A DNA stretch of 64,000 nt from Setomelanomma holmii (GCA_010015745.1 ML978158.1:62001-126000), one strand, 5' to 3'. Positions 34,027 through 47,377 are shown, counted from the first letter of the stretch. A program made the numbers and translations. The notes: a model not told the origin generated them from the sequence alone.

Positions 34027-34512
34027 TGTGAAGGTGGTGTAGGTTTTGACGTGGATAATGCCTGTATACTTCGAGTGCACCTGCCCGGCGCCCGTGTCGT
34101 GCTGGGATGAAAAGAGCGAATGCGGTGAGGGTATACGCAGTGCCAATGTATCTTTCAGTGCAGACAATCCCAAATTGCTGGTCCTGAATACCTGCGACTA
34201 TGCTATGCGACGTTCAAACATGATCATCAAAAAGTTTGGAGAGACGCGCTTGGACGACGCGCCCAATGGCCCGAGCTCATCCAGCTCTTTTGTTGTCCGC
34301 CTATGTTGCGGCTCTTCACCTGTCCAGCATCGTCGCAATTGCGCCCGGCTTCCTTTTTGTCTTCATTTCTGCGTACTCCGAACCCGTCGCATCACAAGGG
34401 AGACTGTGCGCAGCTAATGTCGACATTGGGCCCACGGCGCGTACTGTTTCTCTCCTAAGCTCTCACAAGGCCGCCGCGACCTCTACAATCACATCTCCAC
34501 CGACCATACAGA
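34027..34512. promoter_or_regulatory. Shared promoter region AIM41/NUP170
   Basis: 486 bp between divergent start codons; no gene seen. Confidence 0.45.
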
Positions 34513-37500
34513 ATGGCATATCAGCCTCCGGCGACGCCTCAGCGGCCTGGGCCAGGCGCGTTCATCAACACTCCCGCGCCAAATCGACCGGGCATACAGC
34601 GACAACCGTCCATGTCGCAACACCAGCAACAGGCGCTGCCTGCGCCGCCTGCCGAGAGTCCAATAGAGCGCGCAGCACGTACGATAAATAGCATGCTGGA
34701 TAGGGACAGCAGATACCCTTCGCTGGAAAACTACATTGGACGTACGTTGTGAGAAGTGGTCAAGACTGGTGTTTGGAGGCTAACAAAGGATACAGAGGGC
34801 ATTTCTGGCGAATACGAGCTAGTAACCGGTACAGCCTGGGAACCATTTCAAAAGCTGCGGTCGTACAGGCTTCCTGAAGCCGTATTCGAACAGGTGGACC
34901 ACACGCAAATGTCAATGAGCATGGGCTTGTTCGCTGAGCTCAACCACGCCTGGGTAGTTGTGGACAATCAAGTCTACCTGTGGGACTACACACATCCGAA
35001 TCCCGAGCTGGTCGGGTTTGAGGAGCAACCGAGCAACATCACTTGCGTTAAGCTGGTCAAGCCGCGGCCGGGCGTGTTTGTGACTACCATTGAGTACATA
35101 CTCGTGGTCGCAACAGTCACAGACATATTCCTGATAGCTGTGGAGTGCCAGCGAGGACCTGAGGGCGTGCATAGTGTCACTTTGTACCGGACTGGCATGA
35201 TTACTTCGGTCAGGAGGATCAACGTAACAACCATTGAGGGCTCGGCAAAAACGGGACGCATATTCTTCGGCGATGGCCTCACGGAAGACGTATACGAGCT
35301 CAACTATCAGCAGGAGGATCGGTGGTTCTCGAGCAAGTGCAGCAAGACAAACCATGTATCCAAGGCAGTTGGTCTGCCTGCGTTACCTTTCTATGGCACA
35401 TCGGCACAGAATGGCATACAGCAAATGACCATCGACGACACTCGAAGTCTTCTCTATACACTGTCGACGAACGGCACAATCAAGGTCTACCACATGAGGG
35501 CGCCCGCATCTCTTGAGTGCGTCATTACGCGAACACTGGCGAGCATACAGACCATGTGCATGCACCTGGTACGACAACCGTCGGTACTCACTGGCATGAA
35601 AATTGTCAGCCTCAGCCCGATCACAAGTCCAGAGGCAGATTACATGTCCTTGATGGCGACAACGTCGACAGGCTGCAGGCTCTACCTGAGCACCACCTCC
35701 GGCACCTGGAACTCCGACAGCACAAGCGCGCCGAACAACATGCAATTGCGACATATTCGTTTTCCTCCGAACGATGGCCAATCCTCCCCGCAGAGCACTT
35801 CGACGCAATTACAACCATATCAGGGTGGCGCACCCATCGGTTTTGACTCGAAATACCTTCAAGAAACCACATTGGGGAATAGATATGCGCCAGGCTCCTT
35901 TCTCTCGTTTGTCGCAAAGAGCGGCACCGTCCACCAGTTACTCTTTATGTCAGCACCGCATTCGGGTCTACTAGGGCAGAGAGAGAGTTCGGAACCTCCA
36001 CGATACACCGAGACGGGAATCGCCTTGGAGCTCATTGGAAGGGTTCAAGATGTTGGTCAGGTAACACCACCTTTCTCGGCCAGGAACGAGCCTCTCGGTT
36101 TCGGCAATGAGCTCTCGACCCAATTTGATCAGCCCTCCTCCGAATATGCGATCATCACATCCAGCGGCATCGAGACTGTACGGCGGAAACGGCTCGTTGA
36201 CATCTTTGCCGCGATCATCAAGACTGGTGGCGGAGCGGATGGTACTGAGGGTGACATTCGTAAGCTCGCGAAGCAATATGGTCTTGCCGAGACTGCTGCG
36301 ACAGCTTTAGCCGTAGCATGCGGCCAAGGCTCAGATGTTGGTCCGGACTCACGCATCACCAAGGTCACCGAACCAGATGTACTCGAAATGGCCCGCAGAG
36401 TGTTTATTGAGTTTGGCGGGAAGGCTCATCTGACCGAGAGTGCCACTGTAGAAGGGTTGAGTGTCGAGAACGTACGAGCATCACCGCGACATGACGGAAT
36501 TGCCATGTATGTTGCGCGCCTGATTCGCTCTATCTGGGCTTCACCTATCATCACACAAGTGGCCACGCCAACCGGTCCAGCACTGGTTTCTGCTCAACCA
36601 ACAGCAAAGCTCCAAGACATTCAAAGATCTCTTGCACAATTACAAGAATTTCTCGATGAGAACAAATCCTCGATCGAAGGACTAGCAGGGCCCGAAGCAT
36701 TGGGACGCGTGTCATCTCGACAGGAAGAGGTTGAGCTTCAAGGTGAAAACAGAGCATTGACTAGTTTGCTGGCTATGATTAACAACATCGTCGAAGGCAT
36801 CTCGTTTGTGTTAGTCCTGTTTGAGGAGCGCCTTGAAGATATTCTGGCGTTATTGCCAGATCCGCAATTGCAGGAGAGAGTGCGCCGATTGACTTTCCAG
36901 GGTCTGTTCTCGGTCCAAGAAGGGAAGGATCTTGCTCGCGAGCTAGTCAAGGCCATCGTCAATCGTAACATCACGAAGGGCTCGAACGTCGAGACTGTGG
37001 CGGAAGCTCTAAGGAGAAAATGCGGCAGTTTCTGTAGCTCAGACGATGTTGTGATCTTCAAGGCGCAGGAAAATTTGAAGAAGGCGGCCGACATGGGTGC
37101 GAATGCTGAGCGAGGGCGAATTCTGCTCAATGACAGTTTGAGATTATTCGAGCAAGTAGCGAAGAGCTTGAGCTATGAGAACTTGACTACTACGGTCACA
37201 AAGTACATCGAGCTCGAGTTCTATGCTGGTAAGCATGTCCATCTTCGTCGTTAGGTTGAGGCTAACATGAATTCCAGGTGCCATCCGTCTTGCTCTGAAG
37301 GTAGCACAAGAGCTCGATCGCGCCAACAAGGCTCTTTCTTGGATCAGGGAGAAGGGGGACCCCAATTCAGACCCTAACGATGTGCGAAGAAACTACTTTG
37401 ATCGACGAGCGTCATGCTACACACTTGTTTGCCAGGTCATCGAATCTGTGGACCAAGCCTACAATAGTCAAGGCCCCGTGCCTGAAGGTGTTATATCTCA

Positions 37501-38743
37501 GATCACCCGACGCAAGCACGAAGCATACGAGCAAATCAACAACTCGGACGACGAAGTATTCCAGAACTACCTTTACGATTGGTACATGTCTAAGGGCTGG
37601 GCTGATCGCCTTTTGGAGATTAATTCGCCATTCGTCGTCGACTACCTACGACAGAGTGCGGAGACCGATCTTGCGCATGCCGATCTTTTGTGGCGCTACT
37701 TTGCCCACTACAACGACTTCCTCGGCGCTGCGGAAACACAGTATCAGCTCGCGAAGAGCGCGCTTCCGCTGACGCTCGAGAGACGGATAGAGTACCTTTC
37801 ACGTGCTAAAGCAAACGCTTCTACACGCATGACTGGCTTCTCAGAAACTGGTGTGCGGAATAGGCAATCGAGACAAGAACTGCTGCGAAATATCAGCGAT
37901 CACCTTGACATTGCCAATATACAGGACGATGTCTTGCAGAAAATCAAGTCTGATGAGCGCCTTACTGGTCAGAGGAGAACACAAGTCATAGAGCATCTGG
38001 ATGGTCAAATACATCCTTTAGATGAGGTAAGTCCAGCGTATGATCTCATATAATACCGCACTAACAAATCCTAGCTCTACCACGACTATGCTGATCAAGC
38101 CGGCTACTACGACATCTGCCTACTGATATACCATGCTGCCGATTACCGCAATGTTCCCGACATTCGCCACACTTGGTCCAATCTCATTGAACAAGTGCAC
38201 CGGAAAGCCGTGGGTGAGCATCAAAGTGCGCCATGGGAAATCGTCGCCATGAAAGTGGAGGATATTGGCCACCGTACGAACCTCAACGAGAACGTCTTCC
38301 CTGTAAACATTGTCCTGCAGCTACTTCTGCAGTATGACATTGAGTTTTACACGCACGAAGCAAATCTGCGAAATGGGTCCGCCGCGCAAACACTCGCTCA
38401 TAATGCCAACCTCACATGGCCCATCGACGTCTTCTTGAAGCTTAACGCACCCTTCGAGTATCTTGTCGCGACATTAGAGGCGCTTTGGTACGCCCAGGAG
38501 CCACCTTTCAATGGTCGCAACCGCAAGCTACTGGTGAAGTGGATCATCTACCTTGTCGAGCAGTGGGGCATCACTAGCAGGCGGACAGGTCCACTGTTCG
38601 GTGGTGCAGAGAACGCTATTGGACTCGCAGACTTGATGCGAGTGGTCTTGGGTAGCGACGTGCTTGGACGAGATATCGAAGACCAGACGTGGGTTCAGAG
38701 GGCTAGGGATGTTGCTGCCACCGTTGACGAGGCGGCCAGGTGA
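34513..38743 (+). CDS. NUP170: Nucleoporin NUP170/NUP157 (Nup155 homologue)
   Basis: Large inner-ring scaffold subunit of the nuclear pore complex, 1359 residues. Exons: 34513-34741, 34796-37228, 37278-38026, 38075-38743, in phase. A Pro/Gln-rich N-terminus precedes the Nup155-type beta-propeller, which opens with LENYIGQGISGEYEL (spanning intron 1) and contains LFAELNHAWVVVDNQVYLWDY and PRPGVF. The alpha-helical solenoid fills the C-terminal half (VFQNYLYDWYMSKGWADRLLEI; YYDICLLIYHAADYRN). Length and order agree with fungal Nup170 (about 1300-1500). The match to the non-repetitive nucleoporin N-terminal and C-terminal domains is strong. Confidence 0.95.
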
Positions 38744-39158
38744 GCTTGAGGAGGAGGGTCGCGACTGTAAGCATCTATGAGAGTCTTGTACTTCGAGGGA
38801 CAGCATTCTTCCAGCGCATGGCGTTGATTTGGAGCATGCAGATTTTGGGTCGGCGTCAAAAGCATGGCATGGGATGTAACAGGATTGCGAGATAAGAGAG
38901 ACGCAGGCTGAGCATATGCCAGCTATTCATTGAATGCGAATACTTGTAATGCACAACATCTATCATCTCGCATGCGACCTGTTCTACCTAGAACAACACT
39001 ATCAGACAGGGTTTAGCTCACGCTAGTGTCATCCCCGAAGAGCTCCAAGTGCCCAAACATTCTCATCCCACCCACAGCTTCTCCAACACCGTTCACGCAT
39101 CCCTCTTACACCACAAGCGCCGTCCTTCGCAAGGTTTGCACTTCAGAATGTGAACAGC
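38744..39158. other. Intergenic region NUP170-ARV1
   Basis: 415 bp between genes on the same strand: 3' UTR then ARV1 promoter. Nothing else seen. Confidence 0.45.
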
Positions 39159-40081
39159 ATGCCAATATGCATACACTGCCGGCATCCCGTCCCCGTCCTT
39201 TACACAACCTACAGCAAAGCCGATGACCGCGCACTGGGAAAAGGTGTGCGCCTGACACAATGCCCGACTTGCAAAGATTTCGCAGATAAATACGTCGAGC
39301 ATGACTTCGTAGTCCTCTTCATCGACTTGGTATTGATCAAGAGCGAGGTACGTACAATCCCCCCTCCACGCGCGCACGTTGCAACCACACGGATCAAGAC
39401 CATGAGCTCATATAATGCGCGCAGGTATACAGACACCTCCTCTTCAACCGCCTCACCCCCTCCGCCACGCACTTCGATCGCTCCATTATACGCCTCGGCA
39501 GCCTGCTCCTCCTCTTCGACGTATACCTGACCTGGGCGCGCATCGAGAAACTCCCTTCTGCCACGGGCCTACAAAACTCCAACATCTTACAATCTCAACC
39601 CATCGTTCTTCAATACTTCTTCTTCCTCGCCCTCGTACTAGCGAGTACGTTGGCATTCCACGTCCCCATTCGCGCGCTTTGTGGTGTGAACCCTGCGCGT
39701 GTGCCGAAGGCAGTGAGGGGCGTGTGGGGGAGACTGGTGCCGTGGTATCCGCATCCGACGGGATTGAGTACAGCGTTGTTGGTGAGCAGTTGTACGAAGC
39801 TGTTTCCTATACTGTTGATTATTTGGGATTATGATTTGCCTAGCTCGGCGACGGCGGTGAGTCGGGCTGTGATTGTGAATAATGTTGCGGCGCTGGAGAT
39901 TTTGATGGATTGTGGGTATGTCAGGGCTGGTATGTTGGTTGCGGTGGGCGCGGGAGTCAGCAATTTGGTTGCATGGGTGATGGTTTGGTGCGCTGGGTTA
40001 GGGACGGGGTGGGAGGGTTATAGTGTTGTGGAGAGTGCTAGGGCATGGGTTGAGGAAATGATGAGGATGGTGGAGGTGTAG
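39159..40081 (+). CDS. ARV1: ER sterol/lipid homeostasis protein ARV1
   Basis: 281 residues from exons 39159-39347 and 39425-40081 (77-nt intron, phase 0). The Arv1 homology domain is at the N-terminus: the zinc-binding pairs CIHC (residues 3-6) and CPTC, followed by FADKYVEHDFVVLFIDLVLIK, then VYRHLLFNRL directly after the intron. Four or more hydrophobic helices follow (IIRLGSLLLLFDVYLTW; IVLQYFFFLALVLASTLAF; LLVSSCTKLFPILLII; MLVAVGAGVSNLVAWVMVW). Arv1 works in the ER membrane in sterol distribution and GPI-anchor synthesis. The start at 39159 places the CxxC motif at the very N-terminus as in other Arv1 proteins. Confidence 0.94.
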
Positions 40082-40379
40082 ATGGAGCAGGAAGAAGATG
40101 GATGATAAGCTTGATGTTTGATACCCCAAGAATTATATGTACAGATGCTACTTGGACTCCTTACGCCAGATGATCTGAGTATACAATAAGCTGAGGTCCG
40201 CTGATTCATTGCAAGCCAGTTCAAGATGGCCTCTGCATTAAGACAGATGGCTATGCTCACGGGCGCCTCTGGTCTCGTCACCTCTTGGGGCACCACGCAG
40301 CCTGGCGCTTCATCCCAGGCTTATCGGCACATCCTTGCTTCCACAGCACTTCTACACTCGAACATATTCGTTGTCGCCG

Positions 40380-40971
40380 CTAACGTCCATCATTCAATTC
40401 CGGTCGCAGACCAGCTCGTATCGGCGAGATGAGAGGATGTAATTGTGCGAGGAACGTAATTGCCCACATGATGTACATTGCGGCTGCTGAAAGCACGAGG
40501 GTCGAACGCCATACACTGTAATGGACAAGTTAGCCGAATATTCAAGATCGTTCCTTGGTTGTCGATGTGTTCGCGTTGCGCCATGCATGTACAGGGATCG
40601 CGAGCTGGTAGTGAGGCTTTCACATTGGTTGCCGAGTGCCTTCTCTGGATGCGTGCGTTGCATGTCGAATCCCATTCGCATGCGATCGACATAACGGCAA
40701 CTGGAGGCCTTGCGTGATAGTCTGTAGGCAGTATGTACTTGTGCGAGTGATCCCAAATATGAGGCTGCGCTGAGGAGGCGGGAGATGGAAGTAGAGGTTG
40801 ATGCGAAAACTGGCGGGTGAACTCACGTTTGGTTCTCGCCCTTGGGTGATAGGAACCATGCTGCACCGCAAAAGAGAACGACTACGAGGAGTCCGATGAA
40901 AGGTGCCCAGCTATTACTATTAGTCTTTATGTCTTGTACAGCCAGCACGCGCAAACTGACCCGTTCGCCAT
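40380..40971 (-). CDS. VMA9: V-type proton ATPase subunit e
   Basis: Very small membrane subunit of the V0 sector, 76 residues, built from three exons: 40961-40971 (only 11 coding nt), 40827-40910 and 40380-40515. Introns of 50 and 311 nt are GT-AG and in phase. The joined protein begins MANGWAPFIGLLVVVLFCG, continues AAWFLSPKGENQTVWRSTL and has a second helix AAAMYIMWAITFLAQLHPLISP before a short polar tail ending NDGR. Two helices and the KGENQ(T)VWR hinge are the hallmark of subunit e. It is required for vacuolar ATPase assembly. The tiny first exon makes it easy to miss in automated annotation. Confidence 0.93.
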
Positions 40972-43425
40972 TGCGTCTTGGAGGCCGATGAAGGACGATG
41001 TAGGGTGGGATCGATCGATGGGGAGGTCGCAAGGGTATGAAGGCAGTATTGACGTATATGTTGCGTGCGTGGCACACCAAGGTTGTCTGTCGTGGAGATA
41101 TGTTCGGCGTTGAGGTGTGAGCTTGAAGCTCCGGCAATGACGCTCTCACGCCTGCCTCATCTTCAAGGTCTTGGCGCATTGTCATTGGCCAAACAACGCA
41201 AGGGTATAGTAGGTAGAAGTCCCACTCTACTCTAATCCCAACCTCATCCAATGCTGCCTTGCAGAACAACTTTCTTTCTGTATACATTTCGTTTCGACAT
41301 ACCGATCATTTGCAACGTCTCTGCAGGCGCAGTGGGCGGCATCCGCCCTATTCTACCACATTGGGTAAGGGAGTGGTAGAGCATGGCTTCTATCAGCCTG
41401 TGTCTGCCGCCTCACTTCTCGAGTGAGGTTCTAGGAGCAGCCGAGACAAGGAACTCTTGCGGGAATGGGCTCATCTGGTCCAGTGATCAGCTTGTGCACC
41501 TGGCATGGTTGTATTCTTGTCTCGCAGGAAAAGGTTATAAGCACTGTGCGAGTCCCCAATGTTCGAGCCCACATGCTATAGAGACACACGTTCTTTGCGC
41601 TCAAGTCGGCTCTAATCATCTCTACTACTTCATAGCCTTCCAAAAGCTACTATCGTGTAGACCATACCGACGGAAGTCAGCATCGCATGCTGGTCGCTTG
41701 TCAGCCCTCATTATCGGACTCAGCTCATCCAGCTGCTTCGAGAAGGCGACGACGGATGACACTTCGCATCCCTCAGCCTCGCCTGTCGCTTGTCAGCTAG
41801 TTGATGTCGTTCGCGAAATGGCAAAAAGTTCGACCGTCTTCCGGTGAAGCGTTGCCTCGCCTTGGCGCACATGTACCTGCATGCTTGTCAGCCGCACATC
41901 AGCCACACGTCAAAATCATGGTGTTCGAGTCCCCATAACAGTGAATGTGCGTATTGGCAATTTTTCGGTATGATTTATGCTACTGCATCACGCTGACCGC
42001 CATTTCTGATGTCCTTGGTCTGGGGAATACCCGACTCAGTGCTGATGCATGCAAGGGATATCTGCACACAATCACAACGGCTATAGCTGCATTTCTCCAA
42101 GGGTATTCACACCGCCGTGGTACAGCGTCTCTCCTTCGCTTTCAGGTCTCTGGTCTAGGAGCTCGCAGGTAGTTGTGCTCGACGTTTCTCAATGGCACAG
42201 AGACTGGATTTCGCAAGACTTTCCATTGCCTCTCTCGCAAATGCTAGGACCTGCTGGAATGTACTGGAGGCTCAATCCTATGTATTAGTACTGGCCATAC
42301 GCTCACCGCTCTCCGATACTCGGCTGTCCGCATGAATGTCGTATTCCGCAGGACATCAAGTACCTTCGTACATATGTGTGTACTGCACGTGAGACCAGTA
42401 AAAGGCCGAGTCCATGTGCTCCAGCAATTTTAAGGCCCGGATCTGGCACCTAAAGGATCAATACCCATGGGGTTTTGTACCGTTGAGAGTTTACAATCAA
42501 GATACAGACAACCCGGGTCTGTGACCAAAGCCAGCTACGATGTCGAGCGAGGCTGCACCAAAACTGATTCTTGCGAGCATTCTTGACGTCCACGCAACCG
42601 CACCATGTTGCGCAACGATTCATCAGGAGGGACGCAAGGTTGCTAGTCGCATCATTGTCCTCAACGACGGGTTCGCCTCATTCTTATGTCGATCCATCTG
42701 GCGACCCAGAAAATCAAGTCTACCATCCACGCGCGCTTGGCCGCCCACCAGTGGCTCGATCAAGCACGGTCATACCTACCTCCATCGTGACCACTCGTGC
42801 CCCACGCATGAGAAGATCTACGAAGCCTCGACGAACAAGCAATCCGCGAGCCACTCTTCACAATAGTGAGGCGCTCCTATCCCAGCAGACGCATAGTCTT
42901 TCGTGTGCGTATACCCTGGACGTTGAGGATCCCTATCTTTGTCGCCCTGTTTAGAACAAGGCTAAAATTCCTGTACGACAATAGCCGAAACGTGTTGGAA
43001 TGCTCATGTACGTCGATAAACAGAAATAACCTGTCTTGTTTGTGTGCATCAACTGCTGTGCTGGCATAAGGCTTGCATATGCATTAGCGTCAGATTGTCT
43101 GCAGTGGTCGTGGAAACATTCTGTTCGGACTTTGTTGAATCTGTGAGATGACTCCGGCAACCTTGGAATCCACCAGAAATGGCTCTTGGCTGGCAGGCTC
43201 TGGAAGCACCGATGGCCGGAAGCCTCACGACAAGGATAGGGTATTAAGAGTAGGACAGCACGTATCAAGGATATGTATAATATGCCGACGTCCTCCTTGC
43301 ATCGTTCTGTCAGCTTGTCTTCTGCCGGATCCGGCCTCGACCGCAACACCAGGCCTTATATCTCGCTTTCGAGTCTTCGCAGTCAACATTTCCCCAGCCT
43401 CCATCTAATTTCTGGCTAGCATCAT
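40972..43425. other. Intergenic region
   Basis: About 2.45 kb with no gene I can support. Several frames of 100-150 codons (for example 41383-41847 and 42571-42954) have atypical composition, no domain and no matching splice sites. The segment just upstream of 40971 is the VMA9 promoter; the right end is the promoter of the proline-rich protein. Confidence 0.35.
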
Positions 43426-44942
43426 ATGGATGAGTCTGACGATCTCGTAATTGTAGACCACAATCCTCCTCCCGCCGCAATGGTCGTGGCTGGCTCTCGG
43501 GCGTTGCGTCAGCCAAACGCAGCAAGCCAAGATTTGCAACGAACTGCACCTGGTCCCGCTTATGCCTCCAGCAATGCAGGTACACTGCGCAAAGAACGGT
43601 CTGGAAGTCCTGGTGGCCAGGCCCAAGAACTTGGGGCCGTTCATATGCAACGAGATTTACCAAAGGTGGCTTGCGGCAATTTCCAATCACTGTATGATAA
43701 TGACCTGGGTCGCTTCATTGACACGGAAGTGAAGCATGCTGGCCTTGTTATGCATCAGCAAGGACCTTTTATGGACCCTCGACCAATTGGTCTGCAAGCT
43801 TGCACGAGGCTGCCATATCGAAACAACGAGATCATCGCGGAGAACCATTTGAAGACATCACAGGTAAGCCGAGGAACTTGCTTTTGAAATACCCCACGAA
43901 CTGATAAGCTCGAATAGCCACTGCCCCCTCCACCGCCTGTGAGTTTACGATTACCAGTGCTCCAATCTGATCAAATTGACGCAACTAACAGTCTCAGCCT
44001 CCACCTACAGCTGGCGCACCCCCGTTTTTGAGTCCTCAGGGATATGTCCCTCCACCACCTCCTCCGCCGGTGAGTTCTTTCTCACCACTGTGATCACGAG
44101 ACTGAGATTGTTTGCAGCCGCCTCCCCCACCACCACCGCCGCCGCCACCACCACCACAACTTGTGTCCTTGTCCCCACACGAGGAGCCACCATACCGGCC
44201 CGACGAGGAGGTCGCTACTCCAGCTGCATTAGTACCCGTTAACTATGCCGGTGAATCAATCCTTGAGACCAGTAAACTCGTTAGGCTTGAGCCGTTCAGA
44301 CGTAACGTGCTTGTAACTCAGCATGATTTGCAAATGGCGGATCTTGAGGAGTACAAGTGGCTCTTGAGGAATGGCACGACCGAACTCTGGTATGAGAAGC
44401 CTACAAGATCTTTTCTCAAGCAAATGAGGGCTTTCGAGGCTTCTGGATTGGATTTGCCAGATCTGTCGCCAGTATTCGATGCTCGGCCTGTCAGCCTTGA
44501 AACCCCTAAAGTACGCGCTTCTCGTGCTCTCACTACGCCAACAGACGATGATGTGTACGATTGTACTGCCGGTCATACTATTGATGGCGGCTACGCGGTC
44601 ACGTGCCATCAGTGCAGTGAACAGAAATCGGAGGCCTTGGACAAAACACCGCTAGAGTATCGGCTGATTATGACTACATGTCAGGCGAGCAACCCTTTCA
44701 TTCATGGAGCCCATTTCAACGGGCGACAGATATATAAGATGACTCGACATGGCAGTCGGGAGGCAGCCGTTGCGGAGGCCTTTTATGCCGTGGGTGTCAA
44801 TGGTTGGAATGTGGCATTTAGCTGCGTTACAAGAGGCCGAGAAGGATTCGAAGAAAGAGATGGAATAATCGAGAGAGTCGATGAGCTTTGGTATCTCGCA
44901 GAGGTAGAGACGGAACAGAATCGTGTCCGCGTATTCTTCTAA
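43426..44942 (+). CDS. Unrecognised proline-rich protein
   Basis: 453 residues from four exons: 43426-43863, 43918-43938 (21 nt), 43992-44069 and 44118-44942, each GT-AG and phase 0. The N-terminal 146 residues are polar without known motifs. Three small exons or exon ends then encode polyproline: seven residues PLPPPPP, a second block ending VPPPPPPP, and a run of about 14 prolines. The C-terminal ~250 residues look folded: VRLEPFRRNVLVTQHDLQMADLEEYKWLLRNG, CHQCSEQ, and a region rich in Trp, Tyr and charged residues ending VRVFF. I do not recognise this domain. Polyproline suggests SH3, WW or profilin partners. The third exon could also start at 43998, dropping two residues. Confidence 0.65.
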
Positions 44943-46379
44943 CTCAGGAAAACACCAAAAACAGTGGGAGGCCATCTGATTCATGGAGGCTGTTGTCGTC
45001 ATTCATCGACACATTTCCCCACGTAGGCCAATGGCGACTAGACTCGGGAGAGATCGTGCTAGTCACCAATCACCTGCGCTCCGAGAAACGTTGCACAAGC
45101 GACATCGGGCTGTAGGCTCTCGAGGCCTTTGTCGTGGCGCGCACAAAATGCGCAGTACGAGAATAGCCTACATGCGCCCCGGCGACGGCTGCAGGCTTTT
45201 AGACTTGACCACGTCAGGTCGCACGAGGTGTCCTGACCGCAAGATCTGATTTCTCGCCCAACAGATAGTCTCTCTCCTACACCCCTCTTTCATTCTCCGG
45301 GTCAAATCATTTTCCTCATGTTCATTTCTCTAGATTGTTGCTTCGTTGTCTTACTGTGTCACAGTGTTTAGCTCTGGAGCTCAACCTATAAGCGTAAGCC
45401 ACGATAGCACACGGCTGTTACAAGTGCTTTTCACATCTCCTTAGTCACAGCTTCAGCAGCACTAATCACTCTCTTCAGTGTTCTTCTTTTGTGTTTTGCT
45501 CCTGATTGTCGGCGTTTGTGGCGTCTTGGTCGCATACGTTGACTCATTGTGCGATGTGCGCTTGCGCAACATAATTCCGGCATTACAGGTTTCGGTGGGT
45601 TACAGGATAGAGCAAAAGTTAAGCTCACGGTGGTTTCTCGGATGAGCATACTTTATCTTACCTCTTTCTTACCCCACATGTGCATTCTTAGCATTGTTGG
45701 ATCATCATGTCCGCGTCGTTACATCAAGTATCAGGTACCAATACAACTTGAGTCTTTCAAACCCATGGCACATGAAACAAAACTTGTCGACACAAGCAGA
45801 GCTGCACGAGTAGCTCAGATGATCCCCACGTGCTGACTTGAAGCTGACATGCAATATGTTGTGATTGCAAAGCTTTCAGCGCACAACATGCCTGCATCAC
45901 GGTGCAGCATGCTCGACCAACATATGTAATACGAAATACTTCTGTGCACAAACTCACATGGAAGAATGAGTGACATCTCCACACCACGGAGGCAAAGCCT
46001 TGTGATCCCACTACGCATGTGCTGCGTGACAAACATCTCATGTAGTCATTCCAATGCGATGTCCAGCATCTGCATGGGATCAACGATTGGTACCCTTCTT
46101 GTAACAACCGATGTTCGCGCACTGCATACACTAAAACACTCACACAGCTCAAGCCAACACCGTCCACCGATAAGCTCCATGAAGGTGTAGAACGACAACC
46201 AACTGTAGTTACGTATGCATTGACTGCTCTTAAGCTATACGCGTCGCGGTGCATACTTCGCATTCTTCTTTGTAGCTGCCTTGTACATGGTGAAAATCCT
46301 TGAGAACTTTCACAGCGTCCCGAACAAATCGAAGGTACCTAGGTGAATAGGAAATCTGCGGGGTCTGTCCAAGCAAGTG
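44943..46379. other. Intergenic region
   Basis: 1.4 kb, AT-richer, only spurious frames (one Cys-rich frame of 168 codons at 45757-46263 on the minus strand has no support). Confidence 0.35.
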
Positions 46380-46586
46380 TCACAAAGAACCTTCGCCTTC
46401 ATCTTCGGTCTCAATCGTCAATCGAGAGCGGTTGCCATACGCAGTAGATTGCTGACCGGCGGATTCAGAAGCGACACTGTTGACTGAGTTTGGCTGCGCT
46501 TTTGACGAGTTCGAGTTTGGCGAACCGGCGTCGTTGCTCGTTGACGGCCTCATGTAGGCTCTGTCTTTGTATCGGTACGAGCCCAT
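46380..46586 (-). CDS. Possible small polar protein
   Basis: 68 residues, start MGSYRYKDRAYM, Ser/Asn-rich middle, acidic end (IETEDEGEGSL). Composition looks like a real disordered polypeptide and the upstream sequence is plausible as a 5' leader. No homologue recognised. It could be the last exon of a longer gene or a chance frame. Confidence 0.3.
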   Translation of the reverse strand: MGSYRYKDRAYMRPSTSNDAGSPNSNSSKAQPNSVNSVASESAGQQSTAYGNRSRLTIETEDEGEGSL

Positions 46587-47377
46587 ATTGAAGGATGTTA
46601 TGTATGCACTTCTGATATGGTAATGTGGCTTTCTTGGCGCTGATTCGATCGATGTGATAATCGAAAATGGAATTCAACGGGGTTGGGTAGGTGTGTTGCA
46701 GTCAAGAAATATCGAGAAAGGAAGATTGCAGATTGGACTTGAGAAGGATAATTTATACATCTTGCTGTACTGAATGTTGAGACCGTTGACAGGGACGTGC
46801 GAATGAGGTTGGCGAAGGCGAGCTGAGCGTGTGATGGAGAGCTGAGCTGACCGCAACATTGAGTCGCAATGAGATGCTAAATGGAGAACATGAGCTGCGG
46901 GAACAGGCAGGAGAAAGCATGACAATCAATCTGAATGCAGTTATTCTTTCAGGTTTCCGTAAGTCGAATTTCTCAACATAGCTTGCAATCAAGCAATCGC
47001 CATCTGATACCATGTTCTCCAGGCTACCACTACGTGTACCAAGTGAGAGAAGACACCATAGCAATCGACTACAGCGTCGAAAAGGGCGCACTTGGCGAGT
47101 CTGTGAGATGAACAGACCCTACGAGTTTACCTTCGTGCATAAGTGGAACATCTGGTCAGCTCAAGATGTTGGTGTTGAGGTGAGGAAGTGGAGGTTACAC
47201 GCAAGATTTGGGGCCAATGACGTGACGCTAACCATCCTTCGGCTCCTATCTATCGATAACACACCTCACTGTACTGGCCTCTCAGCATCTGTCTGCCCAT
47301 CTTCGTGTGTGCTTCATTGGACCGCAGTATATCGACATTATATGCCAAGTACAAGAGGCCAGAAAAGAGAAAGCCAG
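46587..47377. other. Intergenic region
   Basis: 791 bp, no supported gene; contains the promoter of the CoA-binding protein gene. Confidence 0.4.

Noticed and set aside
41565..41935. GTTCGAGC and GTTCGAGT sequences resembling tRNA T-arms
   Set aside because: No acceptor, D or anticodon arms could be folded around them at the required spacing.
42540..42954. Two overlapping frames of 108 and 127 codons
   Set aside because: Arg/Ser/Thr/Pro-rich composition typical of non-coding frames; no recognisable motif or splice continuation to the gene downstream.
45757..46263. Minus-strand frame of 168 codons, Cys-rich
   Set aside because: No signal peptide, domain or neighbour support; sits in AT-rich intergenic sequence.
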